The translations under genes and the position numbers were made by a program. 64,000 nt of DNA from Punica granatum (taxonomy: Eukaryota > Streptophyta > Magnoliopsida > Myrtales > Lythraceae): the NCBI RefSeq assembly GCF_007655135.1, contig NC_045127.1:21742199-21806198 (forward strand), written 5' to 3'. Each line of letters starts with the position of its first letter. Position 1 is the first letter of the stretch. This document shows positions 43,717 through 56,600 of the stretch, one piece after another. The notes beneath the pieces were generated by a model. That model had not been told where the DNA came from and ran no database searches. It saw nothing but the letters and a program-made list of their open reading frames with translations.

Positions 43717-46131
43717 TGTCACGACCCGAAACATATAGCAGAGTTTCCTCTCTATTCCTTAATATCCATTGTCATTTACGCAACTCATATATGTATAATC
43801 TGTTTCCAGAACTCCCAACACATTAAACCAACCCAGTAAGCTCTATACAAACATATAACTACCTAACTAATTCTGATATATGCATAAAACGCTCAAGAGA
43901 GTACTCAGTCGCAACCGTCTCGCAACACAACTAAACGAATGTTTCAGATTTTAACATAACTCTAACATTTTACAAGAACTTACTACCTATTCTATGGGTG
44001 GGCCTACTTGCCAAAAATCCTTCGCGCTGATCCCCGTTATCCAAAAGTCTTGTGCGACTAGTCTAGCTTCTAGCTCATCTGGAAAAATGTATGCAGGGGG
44101 TGAGCTGAATCTCAGTGAGTACTATATTCCAATGTAAAATGAACTAATATGTTAACATCACAATTCACCACAATCAATCATATATCTATTTATGTACATA
44201 TTCCACCATATATAGAATCCAATACCAAGATCATACTTTCACACAACTCATATGGCAACCAAATCCAAACAACAATAATATAGCCATGGGGTCGCATTGC
44301 CTTGCGATAAGTTCTGACGGTACCGTGACACTGCATATCTCGAAGAAATTATCTGCTCATTCACATATCAAATCTCATAAGCGGGGGCCGCCTATTAACC
44401 TCTGGCGGTAAGAGTTGACCTTCATTTATATTCCGCCAGTCCAGCGGCCGATCAGGCCCTTGTTTATATTCCGCCGGGTTTAGTGGCCGATCAGGCCCCT
44501 ATTTGTATTTCGCCGAGTCTAGCGGCCGATCAAGTCCCTATTTATATTCCACCGGATTCGACGGCCGATCGGGCCCCTGTTTATATTCCGTCGGGTCCAA
44601 CGGTCCCATGGCTATAGTCAAACAATCACAAGCATACTCAATATACAAATCAACTATGTTCCGCAATCATTCAGCCACCATCACCTCTATAACTGTACAT
44701 ATATATATATATATTTATTATCAATTTACGATGGAAGAAAGTACTCACGAAGACCCCTGAAATGACAACTTAATGAGTCGAGCCTTCCGGAGGTATAACC
44801 TCAGTCTCCCCAACCCCTATTCAGTTCAAGCACGGAGATTAGATAATATACTAAATATGAGTGAAAATATGCATCAGTTAAATCACCGTGTTACTTCATC
44901 GATATAGCTATAACGTAAGACGTTTATAATTAACAATGCTCCTTCCCTATCTCTTTTGATTTCTACCTAACTCTTTAAATAGGGAACGATGCAAAATGAT
45001 ATGCACATGTATTTCTCAAATTATATCAGCTTAGGATACGTTGCAATTTATATCAAAACAGCATCCTATCTCCCTATGATCTCTATACACAACACCTAGC
45101 ATGTCGAGCTTAATTATCACACCAAGGGAAATTAACAATCACCCAACACCAATCAGTAACACTTATATGCCTACCCGCATAAACGCTCAACACATCAATG
45201 ACTAACCGGATTCAAGCTCACACCAGTCTTAAGTATGGCTAACGATAGAGGAATCATAAACAACAAAGGCTGAATTACCTCAAGCCTAGAGTCAACTAAT
45301 TTCCTTTCTCTAATCCATAGTTAGTTCAAAGAGCAAAATATATGCATATATATACATATGCACACACACTTGCCTATATATATATATAGATTTTAAGAAG
45401 GGCATAGCTATATGTATTAGAAACCTACTAATTATGTTAAGAAATTTGCCATCTTCCTCACAACCGAATTATTTAGATCATATGGGCGACCAAACTCATC
45501 CCAACACAACATAAGATTAACTCCAAATATATTCAACTCAATTTACATCAGCTAGGAAAACTAACTTAATTACAACAACTAAATTTCTCAAACCTAAACA
45601 AGCTGAAATGGATGCAAGGAGAGCCCTAACCTATGCCGAACCTAGTGAATATAAATGTTTCAATCATAAACAATCAACTTACAATCATTATTTCAGACTT
45701 AGCCTCCTCCCTCTCCTTCTTCTCCCGGAATTTCTCAACTCAGCTCACTTATCTCTCTCTTTCTCTCTCTCTCTCTCTTCTAGTTCATTTTCGTTTTCCC
45801 TCAGCTAGGGATAGAGCAAGGGAGGGTATGGCTTAAATAAGGAAAAAAAGGTGGTCAAAGATGGTCAAAGGTGGTGGGAAGAAAAGGGGCTGCTGAAGAT
45901 GAGGTCACTTGGCCCATTCTACACTTATCTCTATCTGATTTTCACTTTTTGGTTTTTTTTTTCATATAGATAAAGATCCAGCCACAAATTGTGGTATATT
46001 ATATACATTTAAAGATCCAGCAACAAATTATGGTATATTATATACATGTATGTTATGTAACCATGCATGTGCATATAGATATGTATATGTGTCTGCCTAT
46101 ATATGTATATTTGGTAAAGACCGGTCTCACA
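43717..46131 (-). repeat. Copy E 3' LTR (2415 bp)
   Basis: Plus-strand ends TGTCACGACCCGAAAC and CGGTCTCACA. Matches 51120-53612. It is 78 bp shorter; the stretch holding the minisatellite is also 78 bp (two units) shorter, so other indels cancel out. TATA-like motif at 45832-45840 and CT run at about 45752-45780. Confidence 0.95.
44429..44606 (-). repeat. 39-bp minisatellite, copy E 3' LTR, 5 units
   Basis: Five diverged units (GCCAGTCCAGCGG, GCCGGGTTTAGTGG, GCCGAGTCTAGCGG, ACCGGATTCGACGG, GTCGGGTCCAACGG). The palindrome ACGGTACCGT lies just before it at 44317-44326. Confidence 0.93.
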
Positions 46132-46144
46132 ATCTCCCCGACTA
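46132..46144 (-). other. Polypurine tract of copy E
   Basis: On the minus strand TAGTCGGGGAGAT directly precedes the LTR start TGTGAGACC. One position differs from the A/B tract (AGTGGGGGAGAT). Confidence 0.85.
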
Positions 46145-46169
46145 ATAAAAATTTCATCCCCGAAATTAT

Positions 46170-47639
46170 TTACCTGATATCGGAAAAAGGTATGGATATT
46201 GGACTCTCATAGAATCCTCGGGTTCCCAAGTGGCTTCTTCTTTCGAATGACTCTTCCATAATACCTTTACTAACGGAATTCTCTTAGTTCGAAGGACCTG
46301 CTCTTTCCTATCTAAGATCTCCACTAGCTCTTCCTTTTAGGTCAAGTCTTCATTTAGCTCCACCGGTTGATAACTCAGAACATGAGATGGGTCTGGTTTA
46401 TACTTACGCAACATTGACACATGAAACACGTTATGAATACGAGACAGTTCAGGGGGTAGAGCCAACCGGTATGCCACCTTCCCAATGCGCTCCAGAATTT
46501 CGTATGGCCCGATATATATGGGACTAAGCTTTCCTTTCTTGCCAAATCTCATAATACCATTCCATGGTGATACTTTTAAGAAAACTCGATCCCCTTGCTG
46601 GAACTCGAGGTCCTTTCTTCGTTTATCCACATAATTCTTTTGTCGCCCTTGAGCGGTCTTTAATCTCTCCCTGATAACCTTGACCTTTTCGGCTGTTAAG
46701 TCGACTATTTCCGGTCCAGTTAATTGCCTCTTTCCAACTTCATTCCAACACAAAGGTGTTCGACAAGCCCGACCATAAAGCGACTCATAAAGAGCCATTC
46801 CAATACTAGATTGGTAACTGTTATTATAGGAAAATTCCATCAAAGGAAGGTAGTCATCCCAGCTACCTTGAAATTCTATGATACAGCTCTTAACATATCC
46901 TCCAATGTTTGAATGGTCCTTTCGCTCTGCCCATCTGATTCGGGATGAAAAGCAGTGGTCAAATTCAGCTTCGTGCCCAGAGCAGTAACAAAACTATTCC
47001 AGTACTTGGAAGTAAAATATGAGCCTCTGTCTGATACTATAGATACCGGCACACCGTGCAACCTCACAATCTCTTTAATGAACAATTGTGCCAACTGATC
47101 AGCACCAAATGTCATTTTAGCTGGTAGGAAGTGAGTGGATTTAGTCAGTCTATCAACTATCACCCATATAGAATCATGCCCCCTTCGGGTTCGTGGAGGT
47201 CCCGAGACAAAATCCATGGTGATCTTCTCCCTTTCCATTCAGGTACCGGAAGAGGTTGTAATAACCCGGATGGGTGTTGATGCTCTGCTTTAACCTGTTG
47301 ACATACTAGACACTTGGCAACAAATTCAGCTATCTCCTTTTTCATGTTATACTACCAATAGCTTCTCTTCAAATTATAATACATCTTAGTACTTCCGGGG
47401 TGCATCGCATACGGTGAGCTATGAGCCTGTACAAGAATCTCTCTCTTTATTTCAATGTCGTCAGGTACACAGATTCGATTCCCGAACATGAGTGTGTCAT
47501 CCTCTTTCAAAAGAAATTCAAACTTCTTGCCTTCCTTCACTCTGCCTTCCCTTAATCTTGTTTTTCATCTATACCAAAAATGGATCTACTTGTTGTGCTT
47601 ATCGAATTCGATCAATTAGCACTAGCTTCACATCATAAA
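46170..47639 (-). pseudogene. pol: Copy E integrase and chromodomain, multiple stops and frameshifts
   Basis: Pieces in all three minus frames. HHCC zinc domain: [11 protein letters not shown] to CLVCQQVK at about 47410-47290. Core: [16 protein letters not shown] and QSERT between about 47220 and 46900. [17 protein letters not shown] at about 46510. The chromodomain-like tail reaches 46170. Breaks seen: TAA at about 47599, TAG at about 47565, a one-base gain near 47550, TGG to TAG at about 47351, one-base losses near 47230 and 46885, a stop at 46337, and a one-base loss in the last codons near 46190. The boundary with RNase H is approximate. Confidence 0.9.
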
Positions 47640-49649
47640 TAGCCATCAATGTTCCAGAACTGGTCGCCTCTAGTTTAACTTCCAATGACCTAAATTCATT
47701 AATAAGTGTGTCGTGAACACTCCACATACCTGCTAATCTCGCTGATGATTTCTTACTCAATGCATTTGCCACGACATTTGCTTTCCCTGGATGATAGTTG
47801 ATCGTGCAATCATAATCTTTAATTAATTCCATCCATCTCCTCTGTCTTAAGTTGAGTTCTTTCTGAGTGAACAAATATTTCAAACTCTTGAGGTCTGTAT
47901 AAATCTCACATCTTGCTCCATATAGGTAATGTCTCCAAAAGTTTGAGAGCGAATACTACAGCTGTCAATTCAAGATCATGCGACGGGTAATTCTTCTCAT
48001 GATTCCTTAGTTGCCGAGATGCAAAAGCCACTGCTCTGCCATTTTGCATTAATACGCAGCCTAAGCCTTGATGGGATGCATCACTATATATCACAAACCC
48101 CTCATCAGTGGACGGAATAACAAGCACTGGGGCAGTGGTCAATCTCTTGTTCAACTCCTGGAAACTTTGCTCACACTCATCTGTCCATTCAAACTTCACA
48201 CTCTTCCGCGTTAACCGAGTCAGGGGAGCAGCAATAAGGGAGAATCCTTCCACAAATCTTCGATAATAACCAGCTAATCCTAGGAAACTCCTCACCTCTG
48301 TTACACTTGTAGGACGATTCCAATTCAAGATAGCTTCAATCTTCGTGGGGTCCACTGGTACACCATCACCTGAAATCATATGCCCGAGGAATCCCACTCG
48401 ATCTAACCAAAACTTACATTTGCTAAACTTAGCATAAAGTTTTCTTTCTCTCAAAATCTGCAACACTACTCGGAGATGTTCTTCATGCTCATTTCGGTTC
48501 CTCGAGTATACCAGTATATCATCGATGAAAACCACCACAAACTGATCAAGATATGGCTGGAAGACTCTATTCATTAAATCCATAAAAGCTGCTGGAGCAT
48601 TTGTTAACCCGAAAGGCATCACAAGAAATTCATAGTGTCCATACCGAGTGCGAAAAGCAATCTTGGGCACATCAGAGTCCTTGATCTTCAGCTGGTGATA
48701 TCCCGATCTAAGATCGATCTTCGAGAAGATGGTAGCACCTCGGAGTTGATCAAACAAGTCATCTATCCTAGGTAAAGGATATTTATTACGCACCGTTACC
48801 CGATTCAGCTGTCGATAATCTATACATAATCTGAGTGAGCCATCCTTCTTCTTCACAAACAAAATTGGAGCATCCCAAGGAGACATACTAGGCCTGATAA
48901 ATCCCTTTTCTAATAATTCTTGTAGCTAGACTTTCAATTCCTTGAGCTCTGACGGGGCCATACGATACGGTGCACGAGAAATGGGGGCGGTACCGGGCTT
49001 TAACTCTATAGTAAATTCAATCTCTCTATCAGGAGGAAGGCCAGGTAAGTCATCAGGAAAAATATCTGGAAATTGGCAGACCACTGGAATTTCACTAAGT
49101 TTTCGTGAGTCGACCTCGGTAGCAACTACATGTGCCAAATATCCTTCACACCCCATTTTCAAAAGTTTCGTCGCCTCAAGGGATGATATAACATTGAATG
49201 GAACACCCAACTGATCTCCATGAAACTTAAATTCAAGCTCATTCGGTATTCTAAAGATAACCTCCTTCTTGTAATACTCCATCGAAGCATGGTGAGACGC
49301 AAGCCAATCCATCCCGAGGATAACATCAAAATCCCAAATACTTAAGGGTATTAAATCTACTAACATTTCCTTATCCCCTAACTATAGCCTACAACTGCGA
49401 TACACTTCCCCAACTACCATACTTTCCCCGGTCGGTGTAGCTATGGACATACGACTATCTAATAACTCTCGTGGTCTATCAGAATGCATGGCATATGACA
49501 ATGAAATATATGAATGAGTGGACCCTGGGTCTATAAGTACATGAGCAGGTTTATTAAAGAGATTTAATGTACCCGTCACAACAGTAGGAGTAGTTTCTGC
49601 ATCCCGCTTCGTTAAGGTGAATACTCTACCCTGCATCATTGGTCTATTT
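47640..49649 (-). pseudogene. pol: Copy E protease, RT and RNase H, stops plus one frameshift
   Basis: Protease with [10 protein letters not shown] (about 49530). RT in a 326-codon open stretch (47906-48886) with [25 protein letters not shown] and FIDDILVYS; of the three copies this RT is closest to the family pattern. RNase H begins in the same stretch (IYSDASHQG) and continues in another frame ([13 protein letters not shown]) after a one-base gain near 47940. In-frame TAG codons at about 49382 (CAC in B) and 48925 (CAG in B). Confidence 0.92.
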
Positions 49650-50965
49650 GCCTGGCCTGCTGAGCTCACCATCGATCCGCCCCCTCGGCTTTGCACACTC
49701 TTATTGCTACTCATCTGCCCACGGCCTCTCACCACCGATGACCTATTGCCCACACTAGCACTGCTAGATGCCGCAACTATAGGCTGCTTACAATTCCTCT
49801 ATACATGTCCTTTCATGCCACATCTAAAACAAGTAACCCCTTCACTCCTTAATTGTGGGCAATTGTTTCTCAAGTGATCACGACGTCTACAATGAAAACA
49901 ACTCCTAGACTGCACTTGACAAGCACCGGAATGAAATCGACCACAATTCTAACAATTTTGACGCCTTGGAAGGTTAGTTCCACCATAACTCCCGCCACTC
50001 TGACTTCTCATGCCCTTATCTTCATGAGACTATTGCGGAAACTGCTGATATGTTGATTTCCTTCTATTGAAGTCCTGCGTAAACCCGCCTCTTTTTGGGG
50101 ATCGGGAGGAACCCTCTACAATTGAACTACTAGGCCGAGTTCTACTTTGTTTCCTCTGAAGAACTTCCTCTCGTAAGTCCTCCTCAGCAATGATGGCTTT
50201 ATTATACAGATATGTAAATAATGGGATCTCCAGAACGGAAACGCGTGACCTAATATTGAGGTTCAATCCATCCAAGAACTTACTGCATTTGGAAGTTTCA
50301 TCACTTACCAATGTCGGGGCAAAACGTGACAACTTGGTGAATTTTACTTCATATTCAGCTACGCTGAGGTCCCCTTGCTTCAAATTCAAAAATTCCCGCT
50401 CCTTGGCGCGCCGAAACGAGGCTGGAAAGTACTTGTTATAAAATGCTTGCGTAAAGTCAGCCCAAGTGATAACGTGTGAAGAGTTTGTGTCCAGTCGTCT
50501 CTGAGTAGCCTCCCACCAGTACTGAGCATCCCCTTCTAGCATAAATGTCGCAAGTGCCACACGTTGGGTGTCTGAAACCTCCATGATTGAGAAAATCCTC
50601 TCCATTCCAGCTATCCAATTCTCTGCTTCTATAGGATCAGCACTTCCCAAAAAACTAGATGGACCATATTTCCTGAACCTTTCATACGGCGTCAATTGTG
50701 ACTCCATGTGAGATGTGGATGCACTCGGCTGTGCTGCTTGCCTCTGGAAGAAAGCCGTTTGTTGCTCAATTAGTTGCGTTTGCTAATCAACTAGACGAGT
50801 CATGGCGGCTAATGTTTGGTGGATTGGCGGATCTTGATTCCTGGGAGCTTCAGCAGCCTCTTGAGGAGCTTGATCTTCTGTTATAGGCTCAGGTGTATTC
50901 TGATCAGCTAAATTCTCGGATGTGCGGTACCTACGTTTACCCCGCCTCGCACGTTTGGGTCCCAT
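49650..50965 (-). pseudogene. gag: Copy E gag region, four amber stops
   Basis: The start [14 protein letters not shown] matches copies A and B. The capsid (50707-50030) is an open stretch of 225 codons with AQYWWEA. Zinc knuckles follow at about 49960-49790. Stops, all TAG: 50783-50785 (CAG in B), 50030-50032 (TGG in B), about 49946 (CAG in B, inside the first knuckle) and about 49800 (CAG in B, inside the last knuckle). A short deletion relative to A/B is present near the N-terminus (TEDQAPQEAA). Confidence 0.92.
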
Positions 50966-51103
50966 TGCTAATTTCCTAAGCAATACACAAGTTAATCAAG
51001 CATTTAACAAACACAATTATGAGATATATCCCGTCTTGGGGCCGCAACTAATCAAAAAGAACGGGGATTAGGCGCACTAAGTCTACAGAATCCTATAACC
51101 TAG

Positions 51104-51115
51104 GCTCTGATACCA
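51104..51115 (-). other. Primer-binding site, initiator tRNA-Met type (copy E)
   Basis: GCTCTGATACCA on the plus strand, the reverse of TGGTATCAGAGC, four bases from the LTR end at 51120. The leader between it and the gag ATG (50966-51103) holds nothing else I can name. Confidence 0.95.
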
Positions 51116-51830
51116 AAAATGTCACGACCCGAAACATATAGCAGAGTTTCCTCTCTATTCCTTAATATCCATTGTCATTTACGCAACTCATATATGTATA
51201 ATCTGTTTCCATAACTCCCAACACATTAAACCAACCCAACAAGCTCTATACAAACATATAACTACCAAACTAATTCTGATATATACATAAAACGCTCAAG
51301 AGAATACTCAGTCGCAACCATCTCGCAAAACAACTAAACGAAAGTTTCAGGTCGTAACATAACTATAACATTTTACAAGAACTTACTACCTATTCTATGG
51401 GTGGGCCTACTTGCCAAAAATCCTTCGCGCTGATCCCCATTATCCAAAAGTCTTGTGTGGCTAGTCTAGCTTCTAGCTCATCTGGAAAAATGTATGCAGG
51501 GGGTGAGCTGCATCTCAGTGATTACTATATTCCAACGTAAAATGAACTAATATGTTAACATCACAATTCACCACAATCAATCATATATCTATTTATGTAC
51601 ATATTCCACCAGATATAGAATCCAATACCAAGATCATACTTTCACACAACTCATATGACAACCAAATCCAAACAACAATCATATAGCATGGGGTCGCATT
51701 GCCTTGCGACAAGTTCTGACGGTACCGTGACCCCGCATATCTCGAAGAAATTATCTGCTCATTTACATATCAAATCTCATAAGCGGGGGCCGCCTATTAA
51801 CCTCTGGCGGTAAGAGTTGACCTTCATTTA

Positions 51831-52086
51831 TATTCCGCCGGGTCCAGCAGCCGATCAGGCCCCAATTTGTATACCGCTAGGCCCAACGGCTAATCAAGTC
51901 CCTATTTATATTCCGCCGGGTCCAGCGGCCGATCCGGCCCCTATTTGTATTCCGCCGGGTCCAGCGGCCGATCAAGTCCTTATTTATATTTTGCCGGGTT
52001 CAGCGGCCGATCGGGCCCCTGTTTATATTCCGCCGGGTCCAGCGGCCGATCAGGCCCCTTTTATAATCCGCCGGGTCCAGCGGTCC
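51831..52086 (-). repeat. 39-bp minisatellite, copy E 5' LTR, 7 units
   Basis: Seven units, the largest array in the window; five are close to TCCGCCGGGTCCAGCGG. Two more units than in the other LTR of the same element. The palindrome ACGGTACCGT is at 51719-51728. Confidence 0.94.
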
Positions 52087-53313
52087 CATGGCTATAGTCA
52101 AACAATCACAAACATAATCAATATACAAATCAACTGTGTTTTGCAATCATTCAGCCACCATCACCTCTATAACTGTACATATATATATATATATTTATTA
52201 TCAATTTACGATGGAAGAAAGTACTCACGAAGACCCCTGAAATGACAACTTAATGAGTCGAGCCTTCCGGAGGTATAACCTCAGTCTCCCCAGCCCCTAT
52301 TCAGTTCAAGCACGGAGATTAGATAATATACTAAATATGAGTGAAAATATGCATCAGTTAAATCACCGTGTTACTTCATCGATATAGCTATAACGTAAGA
52401 CGTTTATAATTAACAATGCTCCTTCCCTATCTCTTTTGATTTCTACCTAACTCTTTAAATAGGGAACGATGCAAAATGATATGCAAATGTATTTCTCAAA
52501 TTATATTAGCTTAGGATACGTTGCAATTTAATCAAAACAGCATCCTATCTCCCTATGATCTCCTTACACAACTCCTAGCATGTCGAGCTCAATTATCACA
52601 CCAAGGGAAATTAACAATCACCCAACACCAATCAATAGCTCTTATATGCCTACCCGCATAAACGCTCAACACATCAATGACTAACTAGATTTAAGCTCAC
52701 ACCAGTCTTAAGTATGGCTAACGATAGAGGCATCATAAACAACAAAGGCTGAATTACCTGAAGCCTAGAGTCAGCTAATTTCCCTTCTCTAATCCATAGT
52801 TAGTTCAAAGAGCAAAATATATGCATATATATACATATGCACACACACTTGCCTACATCTATATATATATATATAGATTTTCAGAAGGGCATAGCTATAT
52901 GTATTAGAAACCTACTAATTATGTCAAGAAATTTGCCATCTGCCTCACAACCGAATTATTTAGATCATATGGGTGACCAAACTCATCCCAACACAACATA
53001 AGATTAACTCCAAATATATTCAACTCAATTTACATCAGCTAGGAAACTAGCTAAATTACAACAACTAAATTTATCAAACCTAAACAAGCTGAAATGGATG
53101 CAAGGAGAGCCCTAACCTATGTCGAACCTAGTGAATATAAATGTTTCAATCATAAACAATCAACTTACAATCAATATTTTAGACTTAGCCTCCCCCCTCT
53201 CCTTCTTCTCCCGGAATTTCTCAACTCAGCTCACTTATCTCTCTCTTTCTCTCTCTCTCTTCTAGTTCATTTTCGTTTTCCCTCAGCTAGGGATAGAGCA
53301 AGGGAGGGTATGG

Positions 53314-53322
53314 CTTAAATAA
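53314..53322 (-). promoter_or_regulatory. TATA-like motif of copy E 5' LTR
   Basis: CTTAAATAA, i.e. TTATTTAAG on the element strand, followed by CTATCCCTAGCTGAGG and the GA run as in copy B. Confidence 0.6.
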
Positions 53323-53612
53323 GGGAAAAAAGGTGGTCAAAGATAGTCAAAGGCCGTGGGAAGAAAAGGGGCTACTGAAGATGAGGCCACTTGGCCCATT
53401 CTACACTTATCTCTCGCTGATTTTCACTTTTTCGTTTTTTTTTCATATAGATAAAGATCCAGCCACAAATTGTGGCATATTATATACATTTAAAGATCCA
53501 GCAACAAATTATTGTATATTATATATATGTATGTTATGTAATCATGCATGTGCATATGGATATGTATATGTGTCTGCCTATATATGTCTATTTGGTAAAG
53601 ACCGGTCTCACA

Positions 53613-56600
53613 GGAATTTACATAGTAACGGCTTAGGTTTTAATTTCCTATATTAGTTTCCTAGTTTTCTTAGGCCTTTATATAGTCCATCTCAATGTAC
53701 TAGAAGAGACAACTAGATATTTCAGAAACAGTTATTGATGAAAGATACTTTGAGTTTGCTATAACTCTTTGTTTTCAACATATCGTTAGGGTTTAGCCGT
53801 GTTCTGTTCCCTTCCTGTATAAATTCAAATTTAGGCGCGAGAAATCGTGATCTGCGCTGCTTCAATGAAGCGGAGAATTTTCAGCACATTTCTGTATCAA
53901 CAAGCCCAAGCCCAAAGAAACATATTTTGGATATATTAAGGAAATATTCTCGTGATGTGGATGGGGAAGATGAGATGTCTTGATCCATAGACTGAGAATA
54001 TTATTATCTTAATTTGGTAATATACTTAATTTAGACAGAAATATTTTTAGAATTATATATGATGAGGAATTTTAGTTCGAGTGAAGAGTCTAAAGTTTCC
54101 AATTTTGGTATAATTAATTGATTTGTTTTAGGAAGTTACATAGTAACGGCCTAGATTCTAATTTCCTATTTTAGTTTCTTGGTTTTCTTAGGCCTATATA
54201 TAGTCCATCTCAATGTACAAGAAGAGAGAACTAGATAGTTCAGAAACAATTATTGATGAATGATACTTTGAGTTTGCTATAACTCTTTGTTTTCAGCATA
54301 TCGTCAGGGTTTAGCCGTGTTCTATTTCCTTCAAGTCTAAATTAAGATTTAGGTGCGAGAAATCGTGATCCGCGCTGCATCAACGAGGCGGAGGATTTTC
54401 AGCTCATATATATATCAATAAGCCCAAGCCCAAAGAAGCATATCTTGGATATATTTAGGAAATATTCTCTTGATGTGAATGGGCAAAATGAGATGTCTTG
54501 ATCCATAGATTGAGAATATTATTATCTTAATTACGTAATAGATTTAATTTAGATAGAAATACATTTAGAATTATAATTCACTTGTAATTTTAGTTCGAGT
54601 AAAGAGTCTAAAGTTTCCAATTTTGGAGTAATTACTTGTTTTGTTTTAGAAAGATACATAGTAACGGCCTAGATTCTAATTTCCCATTTTAGTTTCTTAG
54701 TTTCCATAGGCCAACATAAAGTCCATCACAATGTACTGGAAGTGAGAACTAGATTCCTCAGAAATAGCTACAAATGAAAGATACTTTGAGTTTGCTATAA
54801 CTCTTTGTTTTCAACGTATCGTTAGGGTTTAGCCGTGTTATGTTCCCTTCCAGTCTAAATTCAGATTAAGGCGCGAGAAATCGTGATCCGCGCAGCGTCA
54901 ATGACGCGGAGGATTTTCAACCTATATTTGTATCCATAAGCCCAAGCCCAAAGAAGCATATCTTGGATATATTAAGGAAATATTCTCGTGATGTGGATGG
55001 GGAAGATGAGATGTCTTGATCCACAGACTGAGAATATTATTATCTAAATTAGGTAATATATTTAATTTAGATAGAAATATTTTTAGTATTATATATGACT
55101 GGCAATTTTAGTTCGAGTCAAAAGTTTAAAGTTTCCAATTTTGGAATAATTACTTATTTTGTTTTAGAAAGTACAATAGTAACGGCCTAGATTCTAATTT
55201 CCTATTTTAGTTTTTTAGTTTTCTTAGACCTATATATAGTCCATCTCAATGTACTAGAAGAGAGAACTAGATACATCAGAAACAACTACTGATGAATGAT
55301 ACTTTGAGTTTGCTATAACTCTTTGTTTTCAGAATATCGTAAGGGTTTAGCCGTGTTTTATTCCCTTCGAGTCTAAATTATGATTTAGACGCGAGAAATT
55401 GTGATCCGCGCTGCGTCAAAGAGGCGGAGGATTTTCAGCTCATATCTGTATCAACAAGCTCAAGGCAAAAGAAGCATATCTTGGATATATTTAGGAAATA
55501 TTCTCTTGATGTGAATGGGGAAGATGAGATGTCTTGATCCATAAATTGAGAATATTATTATCTTAATTACGTAATATATTTAATTTAGATAGAAATATAT
55601 TTAGAATTATAATTTACTTGTAATTTTAGTTCGAGTCAAGAGTCTAAAGTTTCCAATTTTAGAGTAATTACTTGTTATGTTTTAGGAAGTCACATAGTAA
55701 TGGCCTAGAATCTAATTTCCTATTTTAGTTTCTTAGTTTCCATAGGCCAACATATAGCCCGTCACAAAGTACTAGAAGTGAGAACTAGATTCCTCAGAAA
55801 TAGATGCCGACGAAAGATATTTTCAGTTTGCTATAACTCTTTGTTTTCAGCAAATCGTTAGGGTTTAGCCGTGTTCTGTTCCGTTCCAGTCTAAATTCAG
55901 ATTTAGGCGCGAGAAATCGTGATTCGCGCTGTGTCAATGACGCGGAGGATTTTCAGCCCATATCTGTATCAACAAGACCAAGCCCAAAGAAGCATATCTT
56001 GGATAGAATTAGGAAATATTCTCTTGATGTGAATGGGGAAGATGAGATATCTTGATCAATAAATTTAGAATATTATTATCTTAATTACGTAATATATTTA
56101 ATTTAGATAGAAATATATTTAGAATTATAATTTACTTGTAATTTTAGTTCGAGTCAAGATTCTAAAGTTTCCAATTTTAGGGTAATATCCTGTTTTGCTT
56201 TAGAAAGAGACATAGTAACGGCCTATATTCTAACTTCCTTTTTTAGTTTCTTAGTTTTCATAGGCCAACATATAGTCCATCACAATGTACTGGAAATGAG
56301 AACTAGATTCCTCTGAAACAGCTACTGGTGAATGATACTTTGAGTTTGCTATAACTCTTTATTTTCAGCATATCGTTAGGGTTTAGCCGTGTTCTCTTCC
56401 CTTCCATCTAAATTTATATTTAGGCGCGAGAAATTGTGATCCGCGCTGTGTCAATAACGCGGAGGATTTTCAACCCATATATGTATCAACAAGCTTAAGC
56501 CCAAAGAAACATATCTTGGATATATTAAGGAAATATTCTCGTGATGTGGATGGGGAAGATGAGATGTCTTGATCCATAGACTAAGAATATTATTATCTTA

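Larger units (their letters stand above)
43717..53612 (-). mobile_element. Ty3/gypsy chromovirus copy E (Tekay/Del type) inserted in the satellite
   Basis: Structurally complete 9896-bp element on the minus strand: 5' LTR 53612-51120, primer site, gag-pol, polypurine tract, 3' LTR 46131-43717, TG...CA ends, near-perfect 5-bp target duplication. It is the same family as A and B but more diverged, with an LTR start TGTGAGACCGG. The internal region is 4988 bp. Gag-pol contains about ten stops and at least five frameshifts, so it is inactive, and it appears to be the oldest of the three copies. Confidence 0.95.
51120..53612 (-). repeat. Copy E 5' LTR (2493 bp)
   Basis: Plus-strand start TGTCACGACCCGAAAC, end CGGTCTCACA. 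TATA-like motif at 53314-53322 and CT run at 53237-53262 in the same order as copy B. An imperfect inverted copy of its end lies at about 51343-51358 (TTTCAGGTCGTAACA). The open frame at 53094-53318 crosses the promoter and is not considered real. Confidence 0.95.
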
